Positions 9,132-18,000 of a stretch of DNA of 53,273 bases are shown one piece after another. Where the stretch lies: positions 1 to 53,273 of the forward strand of contig JAEEQP010000025.1 of NCBI GenBank assembly GCA_016285355.1, read 5' to 3'. The translations under genes were made by a program, and so were the position numbers. The stretch comes from Bacteroidales bacterium. Lineage in GTDB: Bacteria; Bacteroidota; Bacteroidia; Bacteroidales; F082. Below the pieces are notes generated by a model that was not told the origin of the DNA, made no database searches, and saw only the letters and a list, made by a program, of their open reading frames with translations. How positions within the stretch are numbered: the first letter of the stretch is position 1; each line of letters begins with the position of its first letter.

Positions 9132-11399
9132 ATGATAATCAAGCGATATTTGTCTTTTGCTTTCTTGATAGTGCTGATGGCTATAGCTTTAGTGGCTGAA
9201 GCACAAAGAAAGTCGGAGATTTCATCCAAAACCAAAATCATAGATGGTAAGGAGTATTATATACATCGTGTGATGAGAGGGGAGACGCTTAGTGGTCTTT
9301 CCTCGGCCTATAAGGTTTCCATTGGGGAGATTGAAAACTTGAACCCGAGAGTGAAGGATGGACTAAAGGCTGATGATGTCATTAAGATTCCTGTTAAGGT
9401 TAGAAAACAAGCGGATCCGATACCGGTTGTTATTGAGCCTAAACCTGAACCGATTACAGAAGAGCCTAAGCAAGAACCAGTTGCGGTGAAAGTGGAGATA
9501 CAATTAGAGCCGATACAAGAGCCCATAGTTGAACCTAAAGTAACTGCCAGTGAACCGGAAGCGGAGAATATAAAGACAGAGATTGTTGCATCTGCGCCGA
9601 TGGAAATGGATACGATTGAGGTAGGCGGATACTATGTTGTGCAGCATGGGGAAGATTTGTACGACATCGCCAAAAAGTTTGCCATTGACATCGCTGATTT
9701 CAAGGCGGTTAATCCTGGTCTGGACAACAATCCTCCAGCAGAAACCATGATAAAGGTGCCGAATATAGTCAATGAAAAGGATTATATCATCCATAAAGTG
9801 GAGTATAATGAGCGCGCCACTTCGATGCTGAAACGATGGAAAGTAAAGGAAAAGAAGTTTAGGGAAAAGAACATTTCTGTAGGCTCTCATGTGTTTGTCA
9901 ATCAGATAGTTTTGATTCCTATTGAACCTGTTGTGGTTAGACCTGAACTCATAGAGATGGAAAAACAACAAGAGGAGCAAATTGAAGAACAGGAAGAAGA
10001 GGTTGAAGTTGAGGAGCAATTACTGGTGGATGACAATGAAATGGAGAACCTGTTTTTTGATGAGATTCCTGACGATTTGCCGGAATGTCAAGCCTTGCCT
10101 GAGAATGCGCTTAGACGCTATAAGGTGGCCTTGATGGTGCCGCTTTACCTTCAGGAATTGGAGGGCATTTCGATGTCGAAGGAAAAGGCGGCGCAATCGC
10201 AGTCCTCGCGTCCGTTGACGTTCTTGCAGTTTTACGAAGGCTTCATGATGGCCGCTGAAAAACTGGAGGAAGAAAATGATATGAGATTGGATTTGACCGT
10301 CATGGATGTCACCGATAATGTGTCTACCGCTTATCACGCTTTGTCGCAAATCGAGGGGAAAGACTTCGATTTGATTGTGGGACCGTTTTTCGGCAAGTCG
10401 TTTTCGGTGATTGAGGAATATGCCAAGGCACGCAACATTCCTGTGGTCAACCCTTTGTCGACTCGTGCCTCAATTCTTGAAGACAATCCGAACGTCATCA
10501 AGGTGAAGCCAGATAAAATCGGTCAGATTATCACGGTATCCAATCTGGTGAAAAACTACTATCCCAATTCCAATGTGTTCTTAATCAGTAGGGAATCATC
10601 TTCCGATTCCGTTTTCTTGAACCAATTGGAACATCATTTGAACTTGGCCGTGAACGAAGAGGTGAAGGTTTCAGGCGATGAGTTTATCCAATTTGCGAGA
10701 AAAGAGAGCGAACGCCTTGAGATGGGGAGCAGGATGGTCCCGACTGTGGATGTGGAAGGTCAGGTATATTCCACCAATGACTTCCAGGATGGTTCGATAC
10801 AGAATGTCGTATTTGAGAATGCAGTCAAAAGATACGAGTTCACTCCTGAAAATATAGAAAAGATTTATAAAAAGCTTTCGGGTGTGCGCAACAATCTTAT
10901 CATTGCCTGTGGCGACGACAATGTGTTTGCTACTCAGATACTTAATAGCTTTGCCAAAGATACCGACCGTTATCCCATCACCCTTGTGGCTGTTCCCGAT
11001 TGGGCAAAATACGAGAAATTGCTTGTGGATAACCTTTTGAAAATGAACACCATTTATGTCAACGATTTCTTTGTCGATTATGGGAATGAAGCGGTGAAGC
11101 GGTTTGTGATCGATTTCAGGCGGAAATACGTTTGTGAGCCTCAGAACTATGCTTTCGAGGGCTATGATGTGGCTTGGTATTTCCTCAATGCTTTGATGCG
11201 CTATGGCGACCATTTGATGGATTGCCTGCATTGCTACGACATGCCGCTGTTGCACACACGTTTCCGTTTCTCTTACAATGACTATTTGAAATCGGGAGGA
11301 AGCTTTGGTAAGGAGAATTTCTATTGGGGCGCATATCAATATGACAATGAGTCGATTATGTTGAAACCTATCGATTCGTTTAAGAAGGTTGCAGAATGA
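9132..11399 (+). CDS. LysM-repeat protein with a type 1 periplasmic-binding-like domain
   Basis: 755 residues with a signal peptide (1-25, ending AEAQ). LysM 1 is at about 43-87 (YYIHRVMRGETLSGLS). A Pro/Glu-rich linker follows (92-160), then LysM 2 at 167-210 (YYVVQHGEDLYDIAKKF), a degenerate third LysM at about 218-264, an acidic linker (272-318), and then a fold like amino-acid-binding periplasmic proteins (about 330-755; VALMVPLYLQ, FDLIVGPFFGKSF, IPVVNPLSTRAS). Such fusions are common in Bacteroidota and probably link peptidoglycan binding to ligand or partner binding in the periplasm. The start at 9132 gives the signal peptide; the 24-residue extension into guaA is rejected. The stop overlaps the next gene by four bases. 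Confidence 0.85.
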   Translation: MIIKRYLSFAFLIVLMAIALVAEAQRKSEISSKTKIIDGKEYYIHRVMRGETLSGLSSAYKVSIGEIENLNPRVKDGLKADDVIKIPVKVRKQADPIPVVIEPKPEPITEEPKQEPVAVKVEIQLEPIQEPIVEPKVTASEPEAENIKTEIVASAPMEMDTIEVGGYYVVQHGEDLYDIAKKFAIDIADFKAVNPGLDNNPPAETMIKVPNIVNEKDYIIHKVEYNERATSMLKRWKVKEKKFREKNISVGSHVFVNQIVLIPIEPVVVRPELIEMEKQQEEQIEEQEEEVEVEEQLLVDDNEMENLFFDEIPDDLPECQALPENALRRYKVALMVPLYLQELEGISMSKEKAAQSQSSRPLTFLQFYEGFMMAAEKLEEENDMRLDLTVMDVTDNVSTAYHALSQIEGKDFDLIVGPFFGKSFSVIEEYAKARNIPVVNPLSTRASILEDNPNVIKVKPDKIGQIITVSNLVKNYYPNSNVFLISRESSSDSVFLNQLEHHLNLAVNEEVKVSGDEFIQFARKESERLEMGSRMVPTVDVEGQVYSTNDFQDGSIQNVVFENAVKRYEFTPENIEKIYKKLSGVRNNLIIACGDDNVFATQILNSFAKDTDRYPITLVAVPDWAKYEKLLVDNLLKMNTIYVNDFFVDYGNEAVKRFVIDFRRKYVCEPQNYAFEGYDVAWYFLNALMRYGDHLMDCLHCYDMPLLHTRFRFSYNDYLKSGGSFGKENFYWGAYQYDNESIMLKPIDSFKKVAE

Positions 11400-12064
11400 A
11401 GAGATTGTGCTTGGGATGGCTGTTCATCGCTTTGTCGGTTTTTGTTTCATGCAGCGATGGCGTGAAAAAATCCTATTGGGAAAACGGTAAGCTGAAATCG
11501 GAGTTGCATTATAAGGATGACAAACTCGATGGCGAAAGTGTGTGGTACACCTCTAATGGAAGGGTGATGACCCGAGCTTTTTACAGGAACGACACACTTG
11601 AAGGACGTTATCAGCGGTTTTATCCGAATGGTGTTTTGGAAGTGGAGTGCTGGTACAAGGATGGTCAGCGAGACAGCATTTATCGTTCCTATTCTGAGAA
11701 GGGCAATTTGGCTTCGGAGGAGTATTATGTAAAAGGTAAACTTAACGGAGAGTCGAAGAAATGGTATGACAACGGACAGGTCTTTCAGGAAGGCCAGTAT
11801 GTTGACGGCATGCTGGACGGCTCATGGTTCATCTTCTATCCGAGCGGTGTGTTGGCGAGCAAGGCCGAATACAAAATGGGCACAGGTAGGCAGATTTGCT
11901 ACGAGGAATCGGGCTACAAATGTCTTGAAGTGCCGTACGTCGAAAACTTGAAACACGGTAAGGAAATTTATTACAATCCCGACGGCACCGTAACGAAAAT
12001 CGTTGAATATGAGCAAGGGAAGGTGGTCTTTGAAGACAACGACCCGCAAAACGCAGGTGAGTGA
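11396..12064 (+). CDS. YwqK/MORN-like repeat lipoprotein
   Basis: 222 residues with a lipoprotein signal (Cys19 in FVSCSDG). It carries about seven repeats of 20-25 residues with the pattern Y-x-x-G-x-L-x-x-E...G (YWENGKLKSEL, YYVKGKLNGESKKWYDNGQ, FYPSGVLASKAEY), the YwqK/MORN_2 pattern. Some members are labelled antitoxins, but a lipid-anchored copy next to a LysM protein points to an envelope role. Its ATG overlaps the LysM gene stop (ATGA), so translation is coupled. Function is not known. Confidence 0.8.
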   Translation: MKRLCLGWLFIALSVFVSCSDGVKKSYWENGKLKSELHYKDDKLDGESVWYTSNGRVMTRAFYRNDTLEGRYQRFYPNGVLEVECWYKDGQRDSIYRSYSEKGNLASEEYYVKGKLNGESKKWYDNGQVFQEGQYVDGMLDGSWFIFYPSGVLASKAEYKMGTGRQICYEESGYKCLEVPYVENLKHGKEIYYNPDGTVTKIVEYEQGKVVFEDNDPQNAGE

Positions 12065-12099
12065 GCAAGGAAAATGAAAATATTTTGGAGAATTTGAAA

Positions 12100-12127
12100 T
12101 TTGTTCAAATAAAAACCATATCTTTGC
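12100..12127 (+). promoter_or_regulatory. gdhA promoter
   Basis: -7 TATCTTTGC at 12119-12127. TTTG occurs at 12100-12103 (spacing 15) and at 12093-12096 (spacing 22). A leader of about 60 bases precedes the gdhA ATG. Confidence 0.6.
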
Positions 12128-12191
12128 AACGCTTTATATAAGCAGCATACTTTCAAACACAACAAATAAACCTTTAATTAAAGTCAAACAA

Positions 12192-13535
12192 ATGAAAGTC
12201 AATGAAATTATGACCGCTCTGGAAGCCAAGCATCCGGGCGAAAATGAGTATCTGCAAGCAGTGCGCGAAGTTCTCGAATCCATCGAGGAAGTCTACAACC
12301 AGCATCCTGAGTTCGAAAAGGCCAAGATCGTCGAAAGACTTGTTGAGCCCGATCGTATCTTCACGTTCCGCGTGACCTGGGTTGACCGCAATGGCGAAGT
12401 TCAGACCAACTTGGGCTACCGTGTCCAGTACAACGCCGCCCTCGGCGCTTACAAAGGTGGTCTCCGTTTCCACAAGGCCGTCAACGTCTCCATGCTGAAG
12501 TTCTTGGGCTTCGAACAGATCTTCAAGAACAGCCTCACCAACCTGCCTCTCGGCGGTGGTAAGGGTGGTTCCGACTTCGACCCCGTTGGCAAGACCGACG
12601 AGGAAATCATGCGCTTCTGCCAAGCTTTCATGTATGAGCTTTGGAGAAACATCGGTCCTGACCAAGACAGCCCTGCTGGCGACGTCGGTGTCGGTGGCCG
12701 TGAAATCGGTTATCTCTATGGCGCTTACAAGAAGCTTGCCCGCGAACACAGCACTGGCGCTCTTACTGGTAAGAGCTACGGCTGGGGTGGTTCTCTGATT
12801 CGTCCCGAAGCCACTGGTTTCGGTGCTATCTACTATGTCGAGCGCATGGTGAAGCAGACTGGCGACAAGATGGAAGGCAAGAGAATTGCTCTCTCAGGCT
12901 TCGGTAACGTGGCTTGGGGTGCCGCCATCAAGGCTACTGAACTCGGTGCCAAGGTCGTTGCCCTGTCAGGTCCAGACGGCGTGTGCGAACTGCCGAACGG
13001 TATCGACAAGGAAATGATCGACTACATGCTTGACATGCGTGCCTCCAACCGTAACAAGGTTGAGGACATGGCTACCAAGTTCCCCGGCAAGGCCGTCTTC
13101 ACTCCTGGCAAGAAGGCTTGGATGGTGAAGTGCGACATCGCTTGCCCCTGCGCTTTCCAGAACGAGCTGGCTGAAGCCGATGCTAAGGAACTGATCGCCA
13201 ATGGCGTGAAGTACGTCGCTGAGGTCTCCAACATGGGTTGCCAACCCGCCGCTATCGCCGCTTTCCAGGCTGCCAAGATTCCGTTTGGTCCTGGTAAGGC
13301 TGTCAACGCTGGTGGTGTTGCCACCTCTGGCCTCGAGATCTGCCAGAACGCTGGTCACATCAACTGGACTGCTCCTGAGGTTGACCAGAAGCTGCACAAG
13401 ATCATGAACGACATCTATGACATGTGCGTTGAATACGGCAAGCAAGCTGATGGTACCATCAACTACGTGAAGGGTGCCAACATCGCCGGCTTCATGCGCG
13501 TTGCCAAGGCTATGCTCGCTCAGGGTATCATCTAA
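12192..13535 (+). CDS. gdhA: glutamate dehydrogenase, probably NADP-specific
   Basis: Reversible amination of 2-oxoglutarate to glutamate, the main ammonium entry point in many Bacteroidales. 447 residues, the length of the hexameric bacterial enzymes. The substrate loop GGLRFHKAVN (about 89-98) and the catalytic lysine in PLGGGKGGSDFDP (Lys124) are present. The Rossmann turn is ALSGFGNVAWGA (about 234-245). Codon use is strongly biased to C- and G-ending codons, unlike the neighbouring genes, which suggests high expression. It has its own promoter and a strong terminator, so it is monocistronic. Confidence 0.97.
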   Translation: MKVNEIMTALEAKHPGENEYLQAVREVLESIEEVYNQHPEFEKAKIVERLVEPDRIFTFRVTWVDRNGEVQTNLGYRVQYNAALGAYKGGLRFHKAVNVSMLKFLGFEQIFKNSLTNLPLGGGKGGSDFDPVGKTDEEIMRFCQAFMYELWRNIGPDQDSPAGDVGVGGREIGYLYGAYKKLAREHSTGALTGKSYGWGGSLIRPEATGFGAIYYVERMVKQTGDKMEGKRIALSGFGNVAWGAAIKATELGAKVVALSGPDGVCELPNGIDKEMIDYMLDMRASNRNKVEDMATKFPGKAVFTPGKKAWMVKCDIACPCAFQNELAEADAKELIANGVKYVAEVSNMGCQPAAIAAFQAAKIPFGPGKAVNAGGVATSGLEICQNAGHINWTAPEVDQKLHKIMNDIYDMCVEYGKQADGTINYVKGANIAGFMRVAKAMLAQGII

Positions 13536-13557
13536 TTCCAGAGCAAAAAAGGTTTTT

Positions 13558-13595
13558 GCAAGGCGGCCGATTTTTGGCCGCCTTGCTTTTTATTT
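13558..13595 (+). terminator. Rho-independent terminator of gdhA
   Basis: A perfect 11-bp stem GCAAGGCGGCC / GGCCGCCTTGC (13558-13568 and 13576-13586), a 7-base loop, then TTTTTATTT. It begins 22 bases after the gdhA stop. Confidence 0.92.
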
Positions 13596-13609
13596 CCCGA
13601 AAAATGTGT

Positions 13610-13618
13610 TATCTTTGC
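13610..13618 (+). promoter_or_regulatory. -7 box of the ParE-type toxin-antitoxin pair
   Basis: TATCTTTGC 51 bases upstream of the antitoxin ATG and just after the gdhA terminator. No TTTG at the standard spacing. Confidence 0.5.
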
Positions 13619-13669
13619 AACCGAAATACAAAGCATTCAGCGAAGTTAAAACGATAAAAACGACAAATC

Positions 13670-13981
13670 ATGAGCGAAGCAACTTTGACCAATCTGCTTG
13701 AATACCTTTACGACACGCTTACACCGAGCAATATGCAATGGTTAGGCGAACATTTGATTGAATATGCCCAATCTGACAAGGAAAATCTGAAACCTTATAC
13801 TGTTGAGGAACTTTTAGAAAGGGCAGAAGAAGGGCGACGGCAAATCGCACTAGGAAACTATGTGACAAGCGAAGAAATGTTCCGAGACCTGTTTGAGGAA
13901 TTTGGTCTTGACCCCGACGAAATGAAAAAGATTGAGGATCAAGTGGAAAAAACCAATTTGCAATACGCTGAAGCCGTATGA
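13670..13981 (+). CDS. antitoxin of a type II toxin-antitoxin pair
   Basis: 103 residues, acidic, mostly helical. The stretch YTVEELLERAEEGRRQIALGNYVTSEEMFRDL is typical of antitoxins paired with RelE/ParE toxins: a helix followed by G-x-x-x-T-x-E-E. No clear HTH or ribbon-helix-helix was identified. The stop overlaps the toxin ATG by four bases (ATGA), the usual coupling for such pairs. Assigned by context and sequence feel rather than a strong motif. Confidence 0.75.
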   Translation: MSEATLTNLLEYLYDTLTPSNMQWLGEHLIEYAQSDKENLKPYTVEELLERAEEGRRQIALGNYVTSEEMFRDLFEEFGLDPDEMKKIEDQVEKTNLQYAEAV

Positions 13982-14295
13982 AAGTAATTTGGTATCCTGA
14001 AGCGACAAACAGGCTACGTCAAACCGTTAGTTATATCCATACTAAATACGGTTCTAAAAGCAGTGCAAAATTCCTTAAGGAAGCTTATCGCACTGAAAGG
14101 CTTCTCGCAAAGTATCCATACATAGGCTCGGTCGAACCCTATCTTGCCGATGCTCCCGTGACATACAGAAGTATCGTCGTGAACCGCCTAAACAAGATTG
14201 TCTATTGGATTAACGATGATGTGATTGAAATCGTGGATTTCTGGGACACCCGCTGTGAGCCGAAGAAACAGGCTGAACAAGTGAAAACAGGTTAG
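13978..14295 (+). CDS. RelE/ParE-family toxin
   Basis: 105 residues with the compact fold of plasmid-stabilisation toxins: MKVIWYPEATNRLRQTVSYI, then GSVEPYL, YRSIVVNRLNKIVYWINDD and VIEIVDFWDTRCEP. The family either cleaves mRNA on the ribosome (RelE) or poisons gyrase (ParE); which applies here cannot be told. The pattern I-V-D-F-W-D-x-R-x-x-P is common to the ParE-like branch. Translationally coupled to the antitoxin before it. Confidence 0.85.
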   Translation: MKVIWYPEATNRLRQTVSYIHTKYGSKSSAKFLKEAYRTERLLAKYPYIGSVEPYLADAPVTYRSIVVNRLNKIVYWINDDVIEIVDFWDTRCEPKKQAEQVKTG

Positions 14296-14345
14296 GAAAG
14301 AATGTAAAAGATTGTTATTGAATGATTTTTGCTATTTTCCAAAGA

Positions 14346-14385
14346 ATTACGTAAAAACCGTTACATAAAATACGTAATATTTTTG
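14346..14385 (+). promoter_or_regulatory. -7 box and inverted repeat before the Nudix gene
   Basis: TATTTTTG at 14378-14385, 17 bases before the ATG at 14403. Immediately upstream is a perfect inverted pair ATTACGTA (14346-14353) and TACGTAAT (14371-14378). The second arm abuts the -7 box, so this could be an operator. Confidence 0.4.
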
Positions 14386-14402
14386 AAAAGGCTTCTAACG
14401 TT

Positions 14403-14876
14403 ATGAAACAAACCACCCAATGTTATTTAGAGCGCGGTAGCCAATACCTCATGCTGCACCGCACCAAGAAGGAAAACGATGAGAATCACGACAAATGGAT
14501 TGGCGTGGGCGGCAAGTTCGAGGAAGGGGAGAGCCCTGAGGACTGCATGAAGCGCGAAATCTGGGAAGAAACAGGCTTCACCGTTACCCAATGGCGCTAC
14601 TGTGGCATCGTCACTTTTGTCCACAACATCTGGCCTGCTGAGCAAATGCACATCTTTGTCTGCACAGAATGGGAAGGGGAACAAATTGAATGCAACGAAG
14701 GAGATTTGGAATGGATTGAAAAACAAAGGCTTTTAGAACTGCCCTCTTGGGAAGGCGACAGGATTTTCCTAAAGCTGATTGATGAGCATCGGCCATTCTT
14801 TTCCTTGAAGCTCACTTACGAGGATGATACGCTGAAAGAAGCCGTTTTGAATGGGGAGATAATGGCTCGTTCATGA
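14403..14876 (+). CDS. Nudix hydrolase, probably 8-oxo-dGTP diphosphatase type
   Basis: 157 residues. The Nudix box is complete: G-G-K-F-E-E-G-E-S-P-E-D, then CMKREIWEETGF (residues about 38-60), fitting Gx5Ex7REUxEExGU. The N-terminus reads CYLERGSQYLMLHRTKK, as in MutT-like enzymes that clean oxidised purine nucleotides. The extra 30-residue C-terminal part (FSLKLTYEDDTLKEAVLNG) is typical of the Bacteroidota and Firmicutes 8-oxo-dGTP branch. Substrate is by family only. Stands alone between the toxin-antitoxin pair and the large adhesin. Confidence 0.85.
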   Translation: MKQTTQCYLERGSQYLMLHRTKKENDENHDKWIGVGGKFEEGESPEDCMKREIWEETGFTVTQWRYCGIVTFVHNIWPAEQMHIFVCTEWEGEQIECNEGDLEWIEKQRLLELPSWEGDRIFLKLIDEHRPFFSLKLTYEDDTLKEAVLNGEIMARS

Positions 14877-14906
14877 AAAAAACTTGTTTTTTCAGACTAA
14901 AAAACA

Positions 14907-14915
14907 TATTTTTGC
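14907..14915 (+). promoter_or_regulatory. -7 box of the large T9SS adhesin
   Basis: TATTTTTGC about 115 bases upstream of the gene; CTTG at 14883-14886 gives a weak -33 box (spacing 20). The leader contains nested complementary arms: GCACG 14943-14947 with CGTGC 14989-14993, and inside it CGCAAA 14956-14961 with TTTGCG 14977-14982. Confidence 0.5.
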
Positions 14916-15038
14916 GGTTCTATATATAAAAGCTGTCGGGCAGCACGCCTTCGACCGCAAATTGAATGGTATGGTTTTTGCGAAAAAACGTGCTTGTGCC
15001 TTGTCGGCGCCAAATGTTGAATTTAAATAATGCACAAC

Positions 15039-18000
15039 ATGAAAAAACACTTAATAGTCCTTGCCGCACTGCTATTTGGACTTTTTGGGTCAATCCTTGC
15101 CCAAACTATTGTCAATGCGGATTTCGAAAGCGGGAATTCCGGATTTCTAACGGATTATACTTATGTGAATCCACAGTATAATGGTCAAAATGTGGGCATA
15201 GAAAACGGAAAGTATACGATTGACAACACTTCGTATGGACATGGTATCGGTTATGTCGGCTGGCCAACGGTTTTGGGTTATGGCGGATCAGGCAAATATA
15301 TGCTTGTCAATGGTTATGGTGGCAACTCGAGTTCTACCAAAGTGGTATGGAAACAGACCGTTACCGTATCTTCCAATACCAATTATGCCTTTTCGTGTCA
15401 AGTAGTAAATTTGGCCCAATCCTTTATGGGATATAGCCCCAACCCGGCAATATTGAGACTAAAAATCAATGGAAATCAGGTAGGTGACGATTTGACGGTG
15501 GCACAAAACAATAATTGGCACGAGTGGACGAATGAATGGTTTAGTGGAAACGCAGTGCAAGCAATGATTGAGATTTATGATGTTTATACGGGCGACCAAG
15601 GTCTTGGTGACGACTTCGGCCTTGATCATATTTCTTTGACTCCGTTGGCGACATATAGCGTAACAGCGGTAGACGATGAGGCATCGGTTTGTTTGAACCA
15701 ACAGGTGCAGATAGAAGTATTGGATAACGATATTATTTTGCCCAACAGTCAGGGCGTGACGGTGCAGATTACCCAACAACCTTCCCATGGCATGGCTTCG
15801 GTTAATCAAACCACACATAGAATTACTTATTATTTCAATGAGCAGGGCTATACAGGTGGCATCGACCAAATCAAATATAAGGTAACCATCCCCCATGGCG
15901 AAAATGACGAGGCCTGGGTGTATATTAATACGAATTTGCCACCCAATGTGGGTTGGATTGACCCTCCAGGAACAATTTGTGCGGGCGGTCCTTTGGGTAT
16001 TCCGACACCTGAGGTGGTGCCCAATCAAGGAACAGGACAATGGGTGTGTTGTCCGTACAATGGTAATGTCAATGAATACGTGCCTTTTGATGAGACCAAC
16101 GTTCCCATTGGTATGAATGGCTATTATGTGAAGTTTAAGGTCATAAGTGATTGTGGTGATGGCTACAGCAATGCCGTTCAGATTTCCGTGATCGACAGTC
16201 CAAATTTCACAGGCCAGACGCCTCAGGTTCAGCCGATTTGTGCAGGTGGTAATCTGAACCTGAGCCCACCGGCATTCAATACTAACGGCTCAACCATCAC
16301 AAACCAAGGTTGGGTGATTTCTCAAACGGAAAACGGAACCTACAACTCATTTAACCTGAATAACATTCCGTCATCTTACAATGGCTGGTACATTTGCTAC
16401 ATGGTGGAAAGCAGTTGCGGTCCCATCTACAGCACACCCAAACGCCAATTGACGGTGAATACAGCACCTGACATCACAGGAACGCTGCAAGCTCCACCAG
16501 CGATTTGTGCAGGCGACGACCTTGTAGTTTCAGCACCAACCTATAGTGGAAGCGGCACAGGATCATGGGAAATCAGCCAGAACCAGAATGGTACATACCA
16601 ATCTTTTAGCATTCAGAATGTTCCAGTGACATACAACAACTGGTACCTGCATTACAAGGTAACCAACGACTGCGGCAACGATGTCAGCAATGCGGTTCAG
16701 ATTCATGTGTATGATGCGCCCACGATTGGCACACCAGTTGCCCCGCAAGCCATTTGCGCAGGTGGCAGTTTCGCCCTGACCACGCCGACTATCCAAAACA
16801 ACGGCTCCACCATCACCAACCAAGGTTGGCAGATTGCAGCCACCCAAAACGGCACTTATAATAACTTCAATAACAATAATGTACCATATACCTATAACGG
16901 TTATTGGATTCGCTATTTTGCTGAAAATGACTGCGGCGAGACCCATAGCGTGAGCGTTCAAGTAACGGTGAATGACGAACCATTGGTAGGCCCAATTATG
17001 GCTCCGGCAGGCATTTGTGCAGGCCAGTCCTTCTCCTTGACCGTGCCGACCATCCAATGGCGTCATGTCAACCAAGGTACTGGCAGTTGGGAGATTCAAA
17101 TCAATGGTACTTGGCAGGCTTTGAACAATAACAATATTCCGTTTGCTTACAATGGTTGCAGCATCCGTTACAAAGCCGTCAACGGCTGCGGCACGGCCTA
17201 TTCGACGAACAACGTGCAGGTGACGGTGTATTCCACTGAACCGACATACGATACTATCACCGCTTGCGACACATACGTTTGGAACGGTGTGACCTGCAAT
17301 CATACAGGCAACTATCAGGCGCAAGTGCAGAATGAGAATGATTGTACCATTACAGCCCACTTGTATTTCATCATGAGCGATGCTTATACTGAGACCCAAT
17401 CTGTTTCGGCATGCAACGCTTACACATGGCCAAAAAATGGTGTGACGTACAACAGTACAGGCAGTTACGAGTATACCGTTGAAAGTGGCGATCCCTTGAT
17501 ATGCGACAGTATTTTTACCTTGAATCTGACCATAAACCATGCGCCTGAGATTATGGGCAACATTTCGGCTCCGACGGATATTTGCTCAGGAAGTCCTTTG
17601 AATGTTGTTGCGCCGCAATACGCTTTCAATCATACCGATGGGGGAGAGGCCCATTGGGAATATGCCACTTCGCAGAACGGACCTTTTTCAGCCTTTGACC
17701 CATCGACAATTAATTTGAACTTTGGTACGTATTACTTGCGCTTCGCGGTCAGCAATGCTTGTGATGAGGTCTTCAGCAATGTGGTTTCGTTCCACGTCAA
17801 TGACGTGCCTCAGACTGTCATGCAGCTTTCCCCACAGCAAGTGTGCGAAGGCCAAAGCCTTGAGTTGCCAAATGTGAATGTGGTTTGGAACAATACGAAT
17901 GAGAATGACCGCATTGCCCAATGGCAGATGTCCTCTACTCAGAATGGCACATACGCACAAATTGACCCGACCATGCCCATGCAAATGAATTATAACGGCT

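Noticed and set aside
12174..12749. A 191-residue minus-strand frame
   Set aside because: Antisense of gdhA, an effect of its strong codon bias.
15950..17250. Regular repeats that might be a CRISPR-like or minisatellite array
   Set aside because: The repetition is at protein level, with units of 80-100 residues and diverged DNA; there are no fixed 20-40 bp direct repeats with unique spacers.
16563..17540. A 325-residue minus-strand frame inside the giant adhesin, and similar ones at 22154-23149, 18129-18656 and 18723-19322
   Set aside because: They are antisense shadows of repetitive adhesin coding; their composition follows the complement of the repeats.
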